From Mycolicibacterium rhodesiae (GTDB lineage Bacteria > Actinomycetota > Actinomycetes > Mycobacteriales > Mycobacteriaceae): a stretch of 64,000 bases of DNA. Under the pieces are notes generated by a model. It saw only the letters and a list, made by a program, of their open reading frames with translations. It was not told the DNA's origin and made no database searches. Both the position numbers and the translations under genes were made by a program. The stretch covers positions 23,682 through 87,681 of the forward strand of contig NZ_MVIH01000019.1 of the NCBI RefSeq assembly GCF_002086695.1, read 5' to 3'. Shown one piece after another: positions 51,654 to 60,161 of the stretch. Position 1 is the stretch's first letter, and each line of letters opens with the position of its first letter.

Positions 51654-52232
51654 CTAGTGATCGAGCGGATTCGCCCTGATCCGCGCCGCCCCATTACTCG
51701 CGACAGCCGCCGCTGCGGCCCCGTCCGGTTTGCGCCTGGCCTGATCTTCGAAACAGGCCAGGAACTCTTCGCCGAAGCCCAGCCGCGGGTATTGCTCGAG
51801 AACGTCCGCTCGGGCCTCCGGCGCGAACTCCTCGGGCCGTCGTCCCGCGACATCCCACGCGGTCGCGACCTGCAGGAGATGAGACTCCGGATCGACCGCT
51901 GCGGGGACGTCGTCGCGCATGTGCAACACGATGATCTCCTCGGCCCGGGCTGCCCGATCGGCCGGCCAGCCGGCCGCCGCCCCGAAGAGCCACGCCAGCT
52001 CGCCGCCGGCCTCCTCGAAAGCCACGCGGTGACTGTCGAAGGGGTCGGTGAGGGCCAGGTCGTGCAGCATCGCCGAGACGAAGTAGAGCTCATCGTCGAA
52101 GGTGATGTCATGCGCGACGGCATATTTCACGCCCCACAGGTATGACCGTGCGCAATGGTTGAACAACGCAGGCGTGTAGAAGCGGGTCGCCACCGAAGCT
52201 GCGGCAGTGGCCGCCGTTGTCGAGGGGAACAT
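51654..52232 (-). CDS. HD-domain metal-dependent phosphohydrolase or hydratase-like protein
   Basis: 192 residues. FNHCARSYLWG and FVSAMLHDLALTDPF give the H...HD motif, and a downstream Asp in LLQVATAWDVAGR completes the HD fold. The group related to cyanamide hydratases shares the layout. A metal-binding hydrolase is likely, but the substrate is unknown. The gene is on the minus strand behind the exported protein gene, which is divergent with a 230-bp spacer containing no other gene. Confidence 0.85.
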   Translation of the reverse strand: MFPSTTAATAAASVATRFYTPALFNHCARSYLWGVKYAVAHDITFDDELYFVSAMLHDLALTDPFDSHRVAFEEAGGELAWLFGAAAGWPADRAARAEEIIVLHMRDDVPAAVDPESHLLQVATAWDVAGRRPEEFAPEARADVLEQYPRLGFGEEFLACFEDQARRKPDGAAAAAVASNGAARIRANPLDH

Positions 52233-52462
52233 GACCCCCGATTGTCCCCGCCGCCCGCCTACCGCGGAAGAGGCGAACGGCTGGCGATCCCATTCTCACT
52301 GGACGAACTGCGGGCCGGGCCGAAGTTCGCCTCTGCGGGCCTACTGGTCGGCGGTAGCGACCAGCGGTCGGTTCGGACCGCCGAGAGCACGCCGCGGCCG
52401 CCGTGCCGTAACTGTTGCTCGCCATCCGCCGACATACTGTTCAGCCGCGTAAAGGAGCGCCC

Positions 52463-52981
52463 ATGCTGACCAATTGCCACCGTGCCGTCGCCGGCGTCGG
52501 CGTGGCTCTCGCCGCCCTGACCACGACCGGCATTCCGGCGCACGCTGACCCGTTGCCCGAATTCTGCGTACCGGCCGGCGTCGTCGACAACGTGTGCACC
52601 GCGCGGCTGACGTCCGTTACCGCAGATGTGGTCAACGGCACCATCACCGGCGCGCCGGTCGGTGGCGGTGCGGCGATAACGCTTGCCGGACAAGGTGATG
52701 CGTATCTGAAGTCGACAGGCTTCGGCGATGCAGCACCGAAGCCCGTCCAACAATGGGACGAAACCATCGACAGCGTCAGCCAGCTCAGCGTCGACCAGTT
52801 CGATCCCAATTGGTACGCCAACGCGAAGACGCGAGTGTTCATGCCCAGGACGCTGAATGACCTTGCTACGCAGTTCCCGCCGAACATGCTGCTGGTCCGC
52901 TTCACCCCTGACGACGCCCAGCCGGGCGCATTCCGCCTGGTGTCTATTCAGCCGACACCGCCGGGCAATTCGATCAGTTGA
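52463..52981 (+). CDS. Secreted protein of unknown function
   Basis: 172 residues from ATG 52463, with AAAGGAG five bases upstream. A signal peptide (VALAALTTTGIPAHADP) with an AHA cleavage motif is clear. The mature part has two Cys at about 11 and 22 residues after the cleavage site. I recognise no domain, and similar short secreted proteins are common in mycobacteria. Confidence 0.8.
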   Translation: MLTNCHRAVAGVGVALAALTTTGIPAHADPLPEFCVPAGVVDNVCTARLTSVTADVVNGTITGAPVGGGAAITLAGQGDAYLKSTGFGDAAPKPVQQWDETIDSVSQLSVDQFDPNWYANAKTRVFMPRTLNDLATQFPPNMLLVRFTPDDAQPGAFRLVSIQPTPPGNSIS

Positions 52982-53026
52982 GTCTGCCCGGCACCGCCCG
53001 TGCGGTGATGGTGTTCGATTGCAAGC

Positions 53027-53494
53027 ATGACGGCACTGAACAACACCAATGACGACGCGGCCTCATCCGAGGGCACCGTGACGGTGACGGAAACGGGCAC
53101 CGGCACCTACACACAGAAGATCACCGCCGGTGAGCATCAGCTGTTCGCAGACGAACCGCTGCCGATCGGCGACGATGCCGGACCGACGCCCTACGACTTG
53201 TTGTTGGCGGGCCTGGGGGCATGCACGTCGATGACGGTGCGGATGTACGCCAACAAGAAGGGCTGGCCGCTCGATCGGGTGGAGGTATCCCTGCGGCACA
53301 AGCGAATTCACGCCGAGGACTGCGCCAAATGCGAAACCACGAAGGGCTGGGTCAGCCACATCGATCGGACCATCACCTTGGTCGGCGATCTCGACGACAC
53401 CCAGCGCGAACGACTACTGATGATCGCCGAACGTTGTCCGGTGCATCAGACGCTGACCTCCGAAGTCGACATCGCGACCTCGCTCGCGGTCTAG
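53027..53494 (+). CDS. OsmC-family hydroperoxide-detoxifying protein
   Basis: 155 residues. The catalytic Cys pair occurs in AGLGACTSMTVRMYAN and RCPVHQTLTS, the usual OsmC/Ohr positions. OsmC proteins reduce organic hydroperoxides with dithiol partners. The stop TAG is shared as the palindrome CTAG with the convergent gene. ATG 53027 is the natural start. Confidence 0.92.
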   Translation: MTALNNTNDDAASSEGTVTVTETGTGTYTQKITAGEHQLFADEPLPIGDDAGPTPYDLLLAGLGACTSMTVRMYANKKGWPLDRVEVSLRHKRIHAEDCAKCETTKGWVSHIDRTITLVGDLDDTQRERLLMIAERCPVHQTLTSEVDIATSLAV

Positions 53495-53853
53495 GTCACC
53501 CGAGTCCATGGCTCGCAGTTGTGTGACTCGAAGGCCTTCACCGTCGTATTGATCGCCACGTTCATCGGACCGATGGACATATTCGTCGCGACGACATGAT
53601 CCTTGTTGGTGTCCGGCGTGCTGTAGGTGAACCACACGCACATCGAGTCCTGTGTCGGTACGTCGTTGATGTAGATCGCCCAGGACGACGCCGACCCGCT
53701 GGTGTTGTAGACGCCAGGTGCAATGTCAGGACCGACGAGGAAGAAGCCCTCACCCGGGATCGGGTCCAACGGATCAGCATTGGCCGGCGCGGCACCCGCG
53801 ATGGCGGCCGCAGTAACGAACATCAAAGCCCAGGGCAGAACCGTTCGGCACAT
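53491..53853 (-). CDS. Small secreted mycobacterial protein
   Basis: 120 residues with a clear signal peptide (MFVTAAAIAGAAPANADP) and GGAGGA just before the ATG. The mature part has one Cys near its centre and one near the end in SHNCEPW. This matches a widespread mycobacterial family of small secreted proteins (GEGFFLVGPDIAPGVYNTSG), whose function is unknown. Its stop overlaps the stop of osmC by four bases. Confidence 0.85.
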   Translation of the reverse strand: MCRTVLPWALMFVTAAAIAGAAPANADPLDPIPGEGFFLVGPDIAPGVYNTSGSASSWAIYINDVPTQDSMCVWFTYSTPDTNKDHVVATNMSIGPMNVAINTTVKAFESHNCEPWTRVT

Positions 53854-54007
53854 CGTTCCTCCTTCGACTGAGATCTGCGGCGAAGCGCACGATCAGTGCA
53901 CGGGCTCGGTGCCGCTACCGATCTCAACAATTCCGCTGTCCGTCGAATAGAGACCGATCACTCTCGTGGCGTCGAGCAGCGACGTTTGTGGTGTCCCGCT
54001 TGCCAGG

Positions 54008-54111
54008 CGAACTACTTAGTGCGCGCGCCCGTGATGACCGTGGCCGGCATGCTTCTCGGTGGTGCCGAATTGCAGCCCCGGTATTGCCCGAAGAGTCGGA
54101 GGTAGGAGCAC
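54008..54111 (-). pseudogene. Remnant copy of the groEL1 3' end
   Basis: The segment 54008-54053 repeats 54768-54815, the end of groEL1 and a few bases beyond, with two substitutions, one 1-base and one 3-base indel. On the minus strand it reads TTEK-HAGHGHHGRAH-stop, against TTE...DE-HAGHGHGHGHAH-stop in groEL1, as if 11 internal codons were lost. It has an in-frame GTG at 54111 only five bases after the cupin stop, but no other sign of being a gene. A tail fragment duplicated beyond the cupin gene is the simplest reading. Confidence 0.65.
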
Positions 54112-54113
54112 GA

Positions 54114-54581
54114 TCAGCGCGGGGGGCCCAGAATGATCTGCCCGAACTTGTCGGCCCCCTCTGCCATCCGCGCGGGTGATATTTCGAAACCATCCGGTCG
54201 CGGAGTAGCCCTATCCCGACCGGCGTAGCGGAACATACCTTCGATTCCGGCGGGAGTGTTGATCATGAGCAGGTCCGCCTTCTTGGAGGTGATGCGGTAC
54301 GCGTGTGGAATATTCTTGGGCAGGAAGACGATTCCGCCCTCGGCGAGCTCCATCTCCTGGTCGTCACACCAGAGCAACGCGGTCCCCTTGATGAGCATGA
54401 ATACCTCGTCCTCACGCGTGTGCTGGTGATACGGGGGTGCCTCACCTTCGCTGACGTCGAACCGTCCAACCATTAACTGACCATTAGTGGCCTTGCCGTC
54501 AAGCAGGATTGCCAGTGTGCCGCCATCGAGCCATTCCAGCTGTTGCTGCTGGTTCGGTTGGGCCAGGTACGCCATGCTCAT
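54114..54581 (-). CDS. Cupin-fold protein
   Basis: 155 residues with two cupin motifs: PPYHQHTREDEVFMLIKG (His, His, Glu metal ligands) and FLPKNIPHAY. It is the quercetinase- or oxalate-type small single-domain cupin, but the substrate is unknown. It lies directly after groEL1 on the same strand, separated by a terminator hairpin, and is followed by the groEL1-tail remnant. The gene is out of the M. tuberculosis order. Confidence 0.85.
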   Translation of the reverse strand: MSMAYLAQPNQQQQLEWLDGGTLAILLDGKATNGQLMVGRFDVSEGEAPPYHQHTREDEVFMLIKGTALLWCDDQEMELAEGGIVFLPKNIPHAYRITSKKADLLMINTPAGIEGMFRYAGRDRATPRPDGFEISPARMAEGADKFGQIILGPPR

Positions 54582-54725
54582 GCGTCATCCCCTTGGATTA
54601 TCGGCGTAAGCAGCCAAGCACGCCGCTAGCGGTCATTCGGGCGACGTCGACGTCAGCTATTGCTGAGTATGCACCTTATCGCAGTGCCGAGCGGGGCATA
54701 TCCGGCCAGACCGCCAAAACAACGA

Positions 54726-54759
54726 AAACACCCCCGGCCCAACAGGACCGGGGGTGTTT
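54726..54759 (-). terminator. Rho-independent terminator after groEL1
   Basis: AAACACCCCCGG pairs perfectly with CCGGGGGTGTTT across a ten-base loop, giving a 12-bp stem whose last pairs are A-U and form a short T-run on the transcribed strand. It lies 15 bp after the groEL1 stop and upstream of the cupin gene promoter region (54582-54720). Confidence 0.85.
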
Positions 54760-54774
54760 CGTACCTACGAACTA

Positions 54775-56400
54775 TTAGTGCGCGTGCCCGTGGCCATGAC
54801 CGTGGCCGGCGTGCTCGTCGACCTCGACCGGCTTGTCCACAATCGCGGTCTCGGTGGTGAGCACCATGCGGGCCACCGACGCGGCATTGAGCACCGCGGA
54901 GCGGGTCACCTTCACCGGGTCGATCACACCGTCGGCGATCAGGTCGCCATAGGTCAGCGTCGCCGCGTTGAAGCCGTGCCCGACGGGCAGTTCACTGACC
55001 TTGCTGACCACGACGGCCCCGTCGAGACCGGCGTTGGTGGCGATCCAGAACAGCGGAGCCGACAGCGACGAGGCGAACACCTCGACGCCCAGCGCCTCGT
55101 CCCCGGACACCTCGGCGCGCAGCGCATCGAGCGCCTTGTTGGCCTGAACCAGAGCACTGCCACCACCGGCGACGATGCCCTCCTCGACCGCGGCCTTGGC
55201 CGCCGACACGGCATCCTCGACCCGGTGCTTGCGCTCCTTGAGCGCGGTCTCGGTAGCCGCACCGACCTTGATCACCGCGACGCCGCCGGCCAGCTTCGCC
55301 AGCCGTTCCTGCAGCTTCTCGCGGTCCCAGTCGGAATCGCTCGCCTCGATCTCGCTCTTGAGCTGCTTGACGCGGCCGGCGATCGCGTCGGCGGAACCGC
55401 CACCGTCGACGATCACGGTGTCGTCCTTGCTGACCACCACGCGGCGCGCGGAGCCGAGCACCTCGAGGCCAGCCTCACGCAACAGCAGGCCGACGTCCGG
55501 GTTCACCACCTGACCACCGGTCACGATCGCCAAGTCCTCGAGGAAGGCCTTGCGGCGATCACCGAAGAACGGCGCCTTGACCGCAACGGCCTTGAGCGTC
55601 TTGCGAATCGCGTTGACGACCAACGTCGACAACGCCTCTCCCTCGACGTCCTCGGCGACGATCAGCAGCGGCTTGCCGGCTTGCGCGACCTTCTCCAGCA
55701 GCGGCAGCAGGTCGGGCAGCGAGCTGATCTTGTCGCGGTGCAGAAGCACCAGCGCGTCCTCGAGAACGGCTTCCTGCGAATCGAAATCGGTGACGAAATA
55801 GGCCGAGATGAAGCCCTTGTCGAAGCCGACACCGTCGGTGATCTCCAGCTCGGTGTTCATCGTCGAGGACTCCTCGACGCTGACGACACCGTCGGCGCCG
55901 ACCTTGGTCATGGCCTCGCCGACCAGTTCCCCGACTTCCTCGTCGCGCGAGGACACGGTGGCGACCTGGCCGATGGAGACCTTGTCCGACACCGGCTTGG
56001 CCGCGGCCAGCAGCGCCTCGGACACGGCGTCGGCCGCGCGGCCGATACCCGAGCCCAGCGCCATCGGATTGGCACCCGCCGCCACGTTGCGCAGGCCGTT
56101 CTTGATGATGGCCTGCGCCAGCACGGTGGCCGTGGTGGTGCCGTCACCGGCGACGTCGTTGGTCTTGGTGGCCACCGACTTCACCAGCTGCGCGCCGAGA
56201 TTCTGGAACGGATCTTCCAGCTCGATCTCCCGCGCGATGGTCACGCCGTCGTTGGTGACCGTCGGGCCGCCGAACGACTTGGCGAGCACGACGTGGCGAC
56301 CGCGCGGACCCAGGGTCACCTTGACGGCGTCGGCGAGCTTGTCCACGCCGACCTCCATGGCCCGGCGCGCAGTCTCGTTGAACTCAATCTGCTTGCTCAT
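54775..56400 (-). CDS. groEL1: Chaperonin GroEL1 with His-rich tail
   Basis: 541 residues. It has the GroEL ATP-binding segment VTLGPRGRHVVLAKSFG and the VAGDGTTTATVLAQAI motif. The C-terminus is the His/Gly-rich EHAGHGHGHGHAH that distinguishes GroEL1 from the housekeeping GroEL2, whose tail is Gly-Gly-Met. GroEL1 is needed for biofilm and mycolate synthesis in M. smegmatis. It follows groES by 84 bp, and the CIRCE operator controls the pair. Confidence 0.97.
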   Translation of the reverse strand: MSKQIEFNETARRAMEVGVDKLADAVKVTLGPRGRHVVLAKSFGGPTVTNDGVTIAREIELEDPFQNLGAQLVKSVATKTNDVAGDGTTTATVLAQAIIKNGLRNVAAGANPMALGSGIGRAADAVSEALLAAAKPVSDKVSIGQVATVSSRDEEVGELVGEAMTKVGADGVVSVEESSTMNTELEITDGVGFDKGFISAYFVTDFDSQEAVLEDALVLLHRDKISSLPDLLPLLEKVAQAGKPLLIVAEDVEGEALSTLVVNAIRKTLKAVAVKAPFFGDRRKAFLEDLAIVTGGQVVNPDVGLLLREAGLEVLGSARRVVVSKDDTVIVDGGGSADAIAGRVKQLKSEIEASDSDWDREKLQERLAKLAGGVAVIKVGAATETALKERKHRVEDAVSAAKAAVEEGIVAGGGSALVQANKALDALRAEVSGDEALGVEVFASSLSAPLFWIATNAGLDGAVVVSKVSELPVGHGFNAATLTYGDLIADGVIDPVKVTRSAVLNAASVARMVLTTETAIVDKPVEVDEHAGHGHGHGHAH

Positions 56401-56484
56401 ATGTCAGTCCTGATTTCGCTTAAGCGCGTTCCGCCCCGGACACCACCCGCATGACGCGGGGATCTCCGGGGCGGTTCACGGTTG

Positions 56485-56784
56485 CTACTTGTTGACGACC
56501 GCCAGTACGTCGCGGGCCGACAGGATCAGGTACTCCTCGCCGTTGTACTTGATCTCGGTGCCGCCGTACTTGCTGTAGATGACAGTGTCGCCCTCGGCGA
56601 CGTCCAGCGGAATCCGCTTCTCGCCGTCCTCGTCCCAGCGGCCGGGGCCGACGGCAACGACAGTGCCTTCTTGCGGCTTCTCCTTGGCGGTGTCCGGGAT
56701 GACCAGACCCGACGCGGTGGTCGTCTCGGCCTCATTGGCCTGTACGAGGATCTTGTCCTCGAGTGGCTTGATGTTCACGGCCAC
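56485..56784 (-). CDS. groES: Co-chaperonin GroES
   Basis: 99 residues from GTG 56784, with GGAGG eight bases before it; the frame is open five codons upstream (MEDSI) but the ribosome site lies inside that extension, and VAVNIKPLEDKILVQ matches the family start. GroES caps the GroEL barrel. Its leader is about 140 bases after a promoter overlapped by the CIRCE element. Confidence 0.97.
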   Translation of the reverse strand: MAVNIKPLEDKILVQANEAETTTASGLVIPDTAKEKPQEGTVVAVGPGRWDEDGEKRIPLDVAEGDTVIYSKYGGTEIKYNGEEYLILSARDVLAVVNK

Positions 56785-56923
56785 GATGGAGTCCTCCACT
56801 TAGTTAACTTGTTGCCGGGGCGAGTGCGCCCGGACCAGTCGGAATTACGAGGTGTTCGGCATACGTCCGTGTCCTCGCGTCGTCGTCGCGGGTGCCGACG
56901 CAGGGGTGTTGTCCGTAAGCCAC

Positions 56924-56957
56924 CTAGCACTCTATACATGCGAGTGCTAGCACTCAA
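56924..56957 (-). promoter_or_regulatory. groES promoter overlapped by a CIRCE operator
   Basis: CTAGCACTC-N9-GAGTGCTAG (56924-56950) is a perfect inverted repeat and matches the HrcA-binding CIRCE consensus TTAGCACTC-N9-GAGTGCTAA with only the outer base changed. On the minus strand it covers TTGAGT (56957-56952) and TAGAGT (56934-56929) spaced 17 bp, so HrcA would block RNA polymerase directly. Control of groESL by HrcA is established in mycobacteria. Confidence 0.9.
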
Positions 56958-56971
56958 GGGTGGCATGCTGC

Positions 56972-57991
56972 CTATTCGCCCAGAGCGGACGCCGCAGGTC
57001 GGTCAGCCAGCTCGTGACGGACGCGTAAGTCGCCAAAAAATGCGATGACCAGGGCGTTGAACAGATCGGCACGCTCCCACTGCAGGAAGTGGCCGGCGCC
57101 CGGCAACACGACGGGTCCGGTGCGGTCGGTGAACGCGACTTCGCAGAAGTGCACGAACTCCGGGCCGACGACGTGGTCGTCCATGCCGTAGAGGATGAGC
57201 GTCGGCACGTCGACCTTGCGATCCATGATCGGCGGCTCGCTGACCGCGCGGCCATGCGCCAGCTGGTAGACGGCCCACCCGGCCCGCAGCCGATCCTCGC
57301 TGCTGAACGGCTCGGTCATGAAGTCGACGTCGTGCGTGCTGAACGTGCCCGGCGAGGCCCACAGCCGGTGGCCGTACATCTCACCGATGTAGCGCCGGCG
57401 CTTGTCCACCGTGTCGAGTTCGGCGGCCAGTTCGTCCGGGGTGGCGCCCTGACGCCGGCGGTAGTCGCCGGTGGGGCCGTCACTCAGGATGCTCATCGGA
57501 TCCAGGCCCGCCGCGACATAGTCGTCGAACACCAACGGCGGCACGGTGTCGAAGAACACCAGCTTGTCGACGAAGCCGGGATAGCGGTGCAGCAGATCAA
57601 CCGCGACCACCCCACCGACGTCGCCGCCGACCACCCCGCAGCGTTCGTGACCCAGGACGTCATGCACCAGCAGGTAGACGTCTCTGCTGTAGGCCGCGAT
57701 GTCGTACACGTCGTCTTGCGAGATGTCGGAGTCACCGTGCCCGCGCAGATCCGGCGCGATCACCTCGTAGCCGGCCGAGGCGAGCGCGGCGATGTTGCGC
57801 CACCAGATGCGTTTGGTCTCGGGGTAGCCGTGGAGGAGAAGCAGCGGATAACCACCGATACCTTCACGAACGTAGGCCAGCGACAGCCCGTCGCGGCCTG
57901 GACTCGGCGGCACCTCGGCGCGGTGGATCGTGAACGCGTCGGGTTCCGGGGCGGCGGGTTGTCCCGGCCGCAGCCGAATGTCGTAGTGCAT
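56972..57991 (-). CDS. Alpha/beta hydrolase, epoxide-hydrolase or dehalogenase-like
   Basis: 339 residues. The HGYPETKRIWW oxyanion loop, PDLRGHGDSD, and nucleophile elbow GGDVGGVVAVD (Asp nucleophile) place it in the epoxide hydrolase or haloacetate dehalogenase branch rather than the Ser esterases. The catalytic His is in LPGAGHFLQWE. It lies 16 bp after the tsaD stop and 48 bp upstream of the CIRCE operator, inserted between tsaD and groES, which are adjacent in M. tuberculosis. Confidence 0.9.
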   Translation of the reverse strand: MHYDIRLRPGQPAAPEPDAFTIHRAEVPPSPGRDGLSLAYVREGIGGYPLLLLHGYPETKRIWWRNIAALASAGYEVIAPDLRGHGDSDISQDDVYDIAAYSRDVYLLVHDVLGHERCGVVGGDVGGVVAVDLLHRYPGFVDKLVFFDTVPPLVFDDYVAAGLDPMSILSDGPTGDYRRRQGATPDELAAELDTVDKRRRYIGEMYGHRLWASPGTFSTHDVDFMTEPFSSEDRLRAGWAVYQLAHGRAVSEPPIMDRKVDVPTLILYGMDDHVVGPEFVHFCEVAFTDRTGPVVLPGAGHFLQWERADLFNALVIAFFGDLRVRHELADRPAASALGE

Positions 57992-58007
57992 CAGCGGCCG
58001 GCTCGGC

Positions 58008-59030
58008 TCACGCCACCTGGCCGTTCAGCACCGGCAGACCGGGGTCGCTGCGCGCATCCAGCGGCGACGGCGCCGCACCGGCGGCGATCAGGTGGGCGGC
58101 AAACGAGGCGATCATCGCCCCATTGTCGGTGCACAACCGCGGTCGGGGCACCCGAAGCGTCAAACCGGCTTCCGCACAACGTTCTTCGGCCAGCTCGCGT
58201 AGCCGCGAGTTGGCTGCTACTCCGCCGGCGATCAGCAGTGTCGACACGCCGAGCTGGGTAGCGGCGCGTACCGCCTTGGCGGTGAGCACATCGGCGACGG
58301 CTTCCTGGAATCCGGCGGCGACGTCGGCGGTCGGCGCGCCGGGATTGTTTTCGACGTAGCGGGCGACGGCGGTCTTGAGCCCGGAGAACGAGAACGCGAA
58401 CGGCTCGTCACGGGGACCGGTCATGCCGCGCGGGAAGACGATGGCGGTGCGATCCCCGGTGCGCGCCAGCTCGTCCAGCGGGCGCCCGCCCGGATAGCCC
58501 AGACCGAGCAGCCGAGCAACCTTGTCGTAGGCCTCCCCCGCCGCATCGTCGACGGTGCTGCCCAGCTCGACGATCGGCTCACCGAGCGAGCGCACGTGCA
58601 GGAGATGGGTGTGCCCACCGGATACCAGCAGCCCAACGCATTCCGGCAGCGGGCCGTGGTCGTAGACGTCGGCGGCGAGATGGCCGCCGAGGTGGTTCAC
58701 GGCGTAGAACGGCACACCCCACGCGGCGGCGTAGGCCTTCGCGGCGGCCACCCCGACCAACAGCGCACCGGCCAGCCCGGGCCCGATGGTGGCCGCGACG
58801 ACGTCGGGCTTGTCGATGCCGGCGGTCTGCATGGCCCGGCGCATGGTGGGCCCGAGTGCTTCGAGGTGGGCCCGGGACGCGATCTCGGGGACGACTCCGC
58901 CGAACCGGGCGTGCTCGTCGACACTGGAGGCCACCTCGTCCGCCAGCAGCGTGACGGTGCCGTCGTCGTCGAGCCGGGCGATGCCGACTCCTGTTTCGTC
59001 ACAGGAGCTTTCGATCGCCAAGATTTTCAT
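58008..59030 (-). CDS. tsaD: tRNA t6A threonylcarbamoyltransferase subunit TsaD
   Basis: 340 residues from ATG 59030 (ILAIESSCDETG is the family start). Motifs NHLGGHLAA and VSGGHTHLLHV bind iron and ATP, and FPRGMTGP and FSFSGLKTAVARY are conserved. TsaD transfers the threonylcarbamoyl group to adenosine 37 of ANN-decoding tRNAs with TsaB and TsaE. An upstream in-frame ATG at 59066 overlaps the rimI stop by eight bases and could add 12 residues; no ribosome site separates the options. Confidence 0.96.
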   Translation of the reverse strand: MKILAIESSCDETGVGIARLDDDGTVTLLADEVASSVDEHARFGGVVPEIASRAHLEALGPTMRRAMQTAGIDKPDVVAATIGPGLAGALLVGVAAAKAYAAAWGVPFYAVNHLGGHLAADVYDHGPLPECVGLLVSGGHTHLLHVRSLGEPIVELGSTVDDAAGEAYDKVARLLGLGYPGGRPLDELARTGDRTAIVFPRGMTGPRDEPFAFSFSGLKTAVARYVENNPGAPTADVAAGFQEAVADVLTAKAVRAATQLGVSTLLIAGGVAANSRLRELAEERCAEAGLTLRVPRPRLCTDNGAMIASFAAHLIAAGAAPSPLDARSDPGLPVLNGQVA

Positions 59031-59058
59031 CGGCGGGCAGGAGCGAAGCGACTCGGGG

Positions 59059-59520
59059 TTAGTCATGATGCGGATCCCGTCGCATGGTGTAGGCGTCGGC
59101 ACCGCTGACCCGGTAGTAGCGCTTGCGCACTCCGACCTTTGTGAAGCCGAGGCTGGTGTACAGCGCGATCGCCGGCTCGTTGTCGGTGCGCACCTCCAGG
59201 AACACCGTCGATTCCGGGCCGACCTCGCTGAGTAGCTCTACCATCATCTGACGGCCGATCCCTTGACCCTGGTAGGCGGGATCGACTCCGACGGTGTGGA
59301 TTTCGTACTCGAACGGCGGAATCCGGCCCAGCCGGGAGATGCCGGCGTATCCGACCAGCTTGTCGTCCACTCGGGCCGCGACGTACCGGTTGTGCGGCGC
59401 GGCCAGTTCACGAACGAACGCGAAATCCGGCCACGGATCGTCACCGTCGAAGAGCAGGTTCTCCAACTCGGCACAGCGTGCGGCGTCGGCCTTCTGCAGC
59501 GGGCCGTACTGGACGTTCAT
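59059..59520 (-). CDS. rimI: GNAT N-acetyltransferase RimI-like
   Basis: 153 residues from ATG 59520, overlapping the tsaB stop as ATGA. The acetyl-CoA-binding motif A is VDPAYQGQGIGRQMMVEL and the later LEVRTDNEPAIALYTSLGF completes motif B. RimI acetylates N-termini such as ribosomal protein S18 in other bacteria. The gene lies between tsaB and tsaD, as Rv3420c does. Confidence 0.94.
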   Translation of the reverse strand: MNVQYGPLQKADAARCAELENLLFDGDDPWPDFAFVRELAAPHNRYVAARVDDKLVGYAGISRLGRIPPFEYEIHTVGVDPAYQGQGIGRQMMVELLSEVGPESTVFLEVRTDNEPAIALYTSLGFTKVGVRKRYYRVSGADAYTMRRDPHHD

Positions 59521-60161
59521 CGCGCAACCCCGCGTTCGGCGAGCGTCTTCGCGTCGGGGCGACGCAGATACAGCGGGATCAACGCCTCCGGCACGCCATC
59601 CCAATCTGCAACGGCAGCAACCAATCCCGTTGCAGTCGGGTACGCGGGCCCGATTACCGGCAGCCCGAAGAGCTCGGCGTGATCCGGCGACCCGGCCACA
59701 CGTTCGGCGTCACCGACCGGCACATCAGCGGCCGCGGCGACGTCGGGACCGTCGATGCGGACCCCGTCGCGATACTGGGCCCAGTACACCTCCCGGCGGC
59801 GGGCATCGGTGACCACCAGGACCGCGCCGGCAGTCTGTGTGCCGATGCCGTCGAGGCTGCACACCCCGAACACCGGGCGATCCAGCGCATGCCCGTAGGC
59901 GGCGGCGGTCGCCATCCCGACCCGCAGACCGGTGAAAGGGCCTGGGCCGCAACCCACCACGACGGCGTCGAGATCGGACATGACCAGTCCGGCGTCCGAC
60001 ACCGCCGCGACCACGTTCGGGGTCAGCGTCTCGGCGTGGGCGCGCGCGTCGAGGGTGATCCGCTCCGCGGCCACTGTGGCGCTCCCGGAGCCGTCGCGCA
60101 CCACCACCGCCGCGGTGACGGCCGGCGTCGCGGTGTCGATGACGAGGATGGTGCGAATCAT
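59517..60161 (-). CDS. tsaB: tRNA t6A biosynthesis dimerisation protein TsaB
   Basis: 214 residues from ATG 60161, which overlaps the tsaE stop as ATGA; a GTG or ATG six codons upstream is possible but less likely. The ASKHA N-terminus ILVIDTATPAVTAAVV and the VVGCGPGPFTGLRVGMATA loop are typical. TsaB forms the scaffold for TsaD and TsaE and itself has a degraded active site. Confidence 0.95.
   Translation of the reverse strand: MIRTILVIDTATPAVTAAVVVRDGSGSATVAAERITLDARAHAETLTPNVVAAVSDAGLVMSDLDAVVVGCGPGPFTGLRVGMATAAAYGHALDRPVFGVCSLDGIGTQTAGAVLVVTDARRREVYWAQYRDGVRIDGPDVAAAADVPVGDAERVAGSPDHAELFGLPVIGPAYPTATGLVAAVADWDGVPEALIPLYLRRPDAKTLAERGVAR

Noticed and set aside
53896..54105. Small plus-strand frame with a CPACQ motif
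   Set aside because: It overlaps the groEL1-tail remnant and has no ribosome site; the Cys pair is likely chance.
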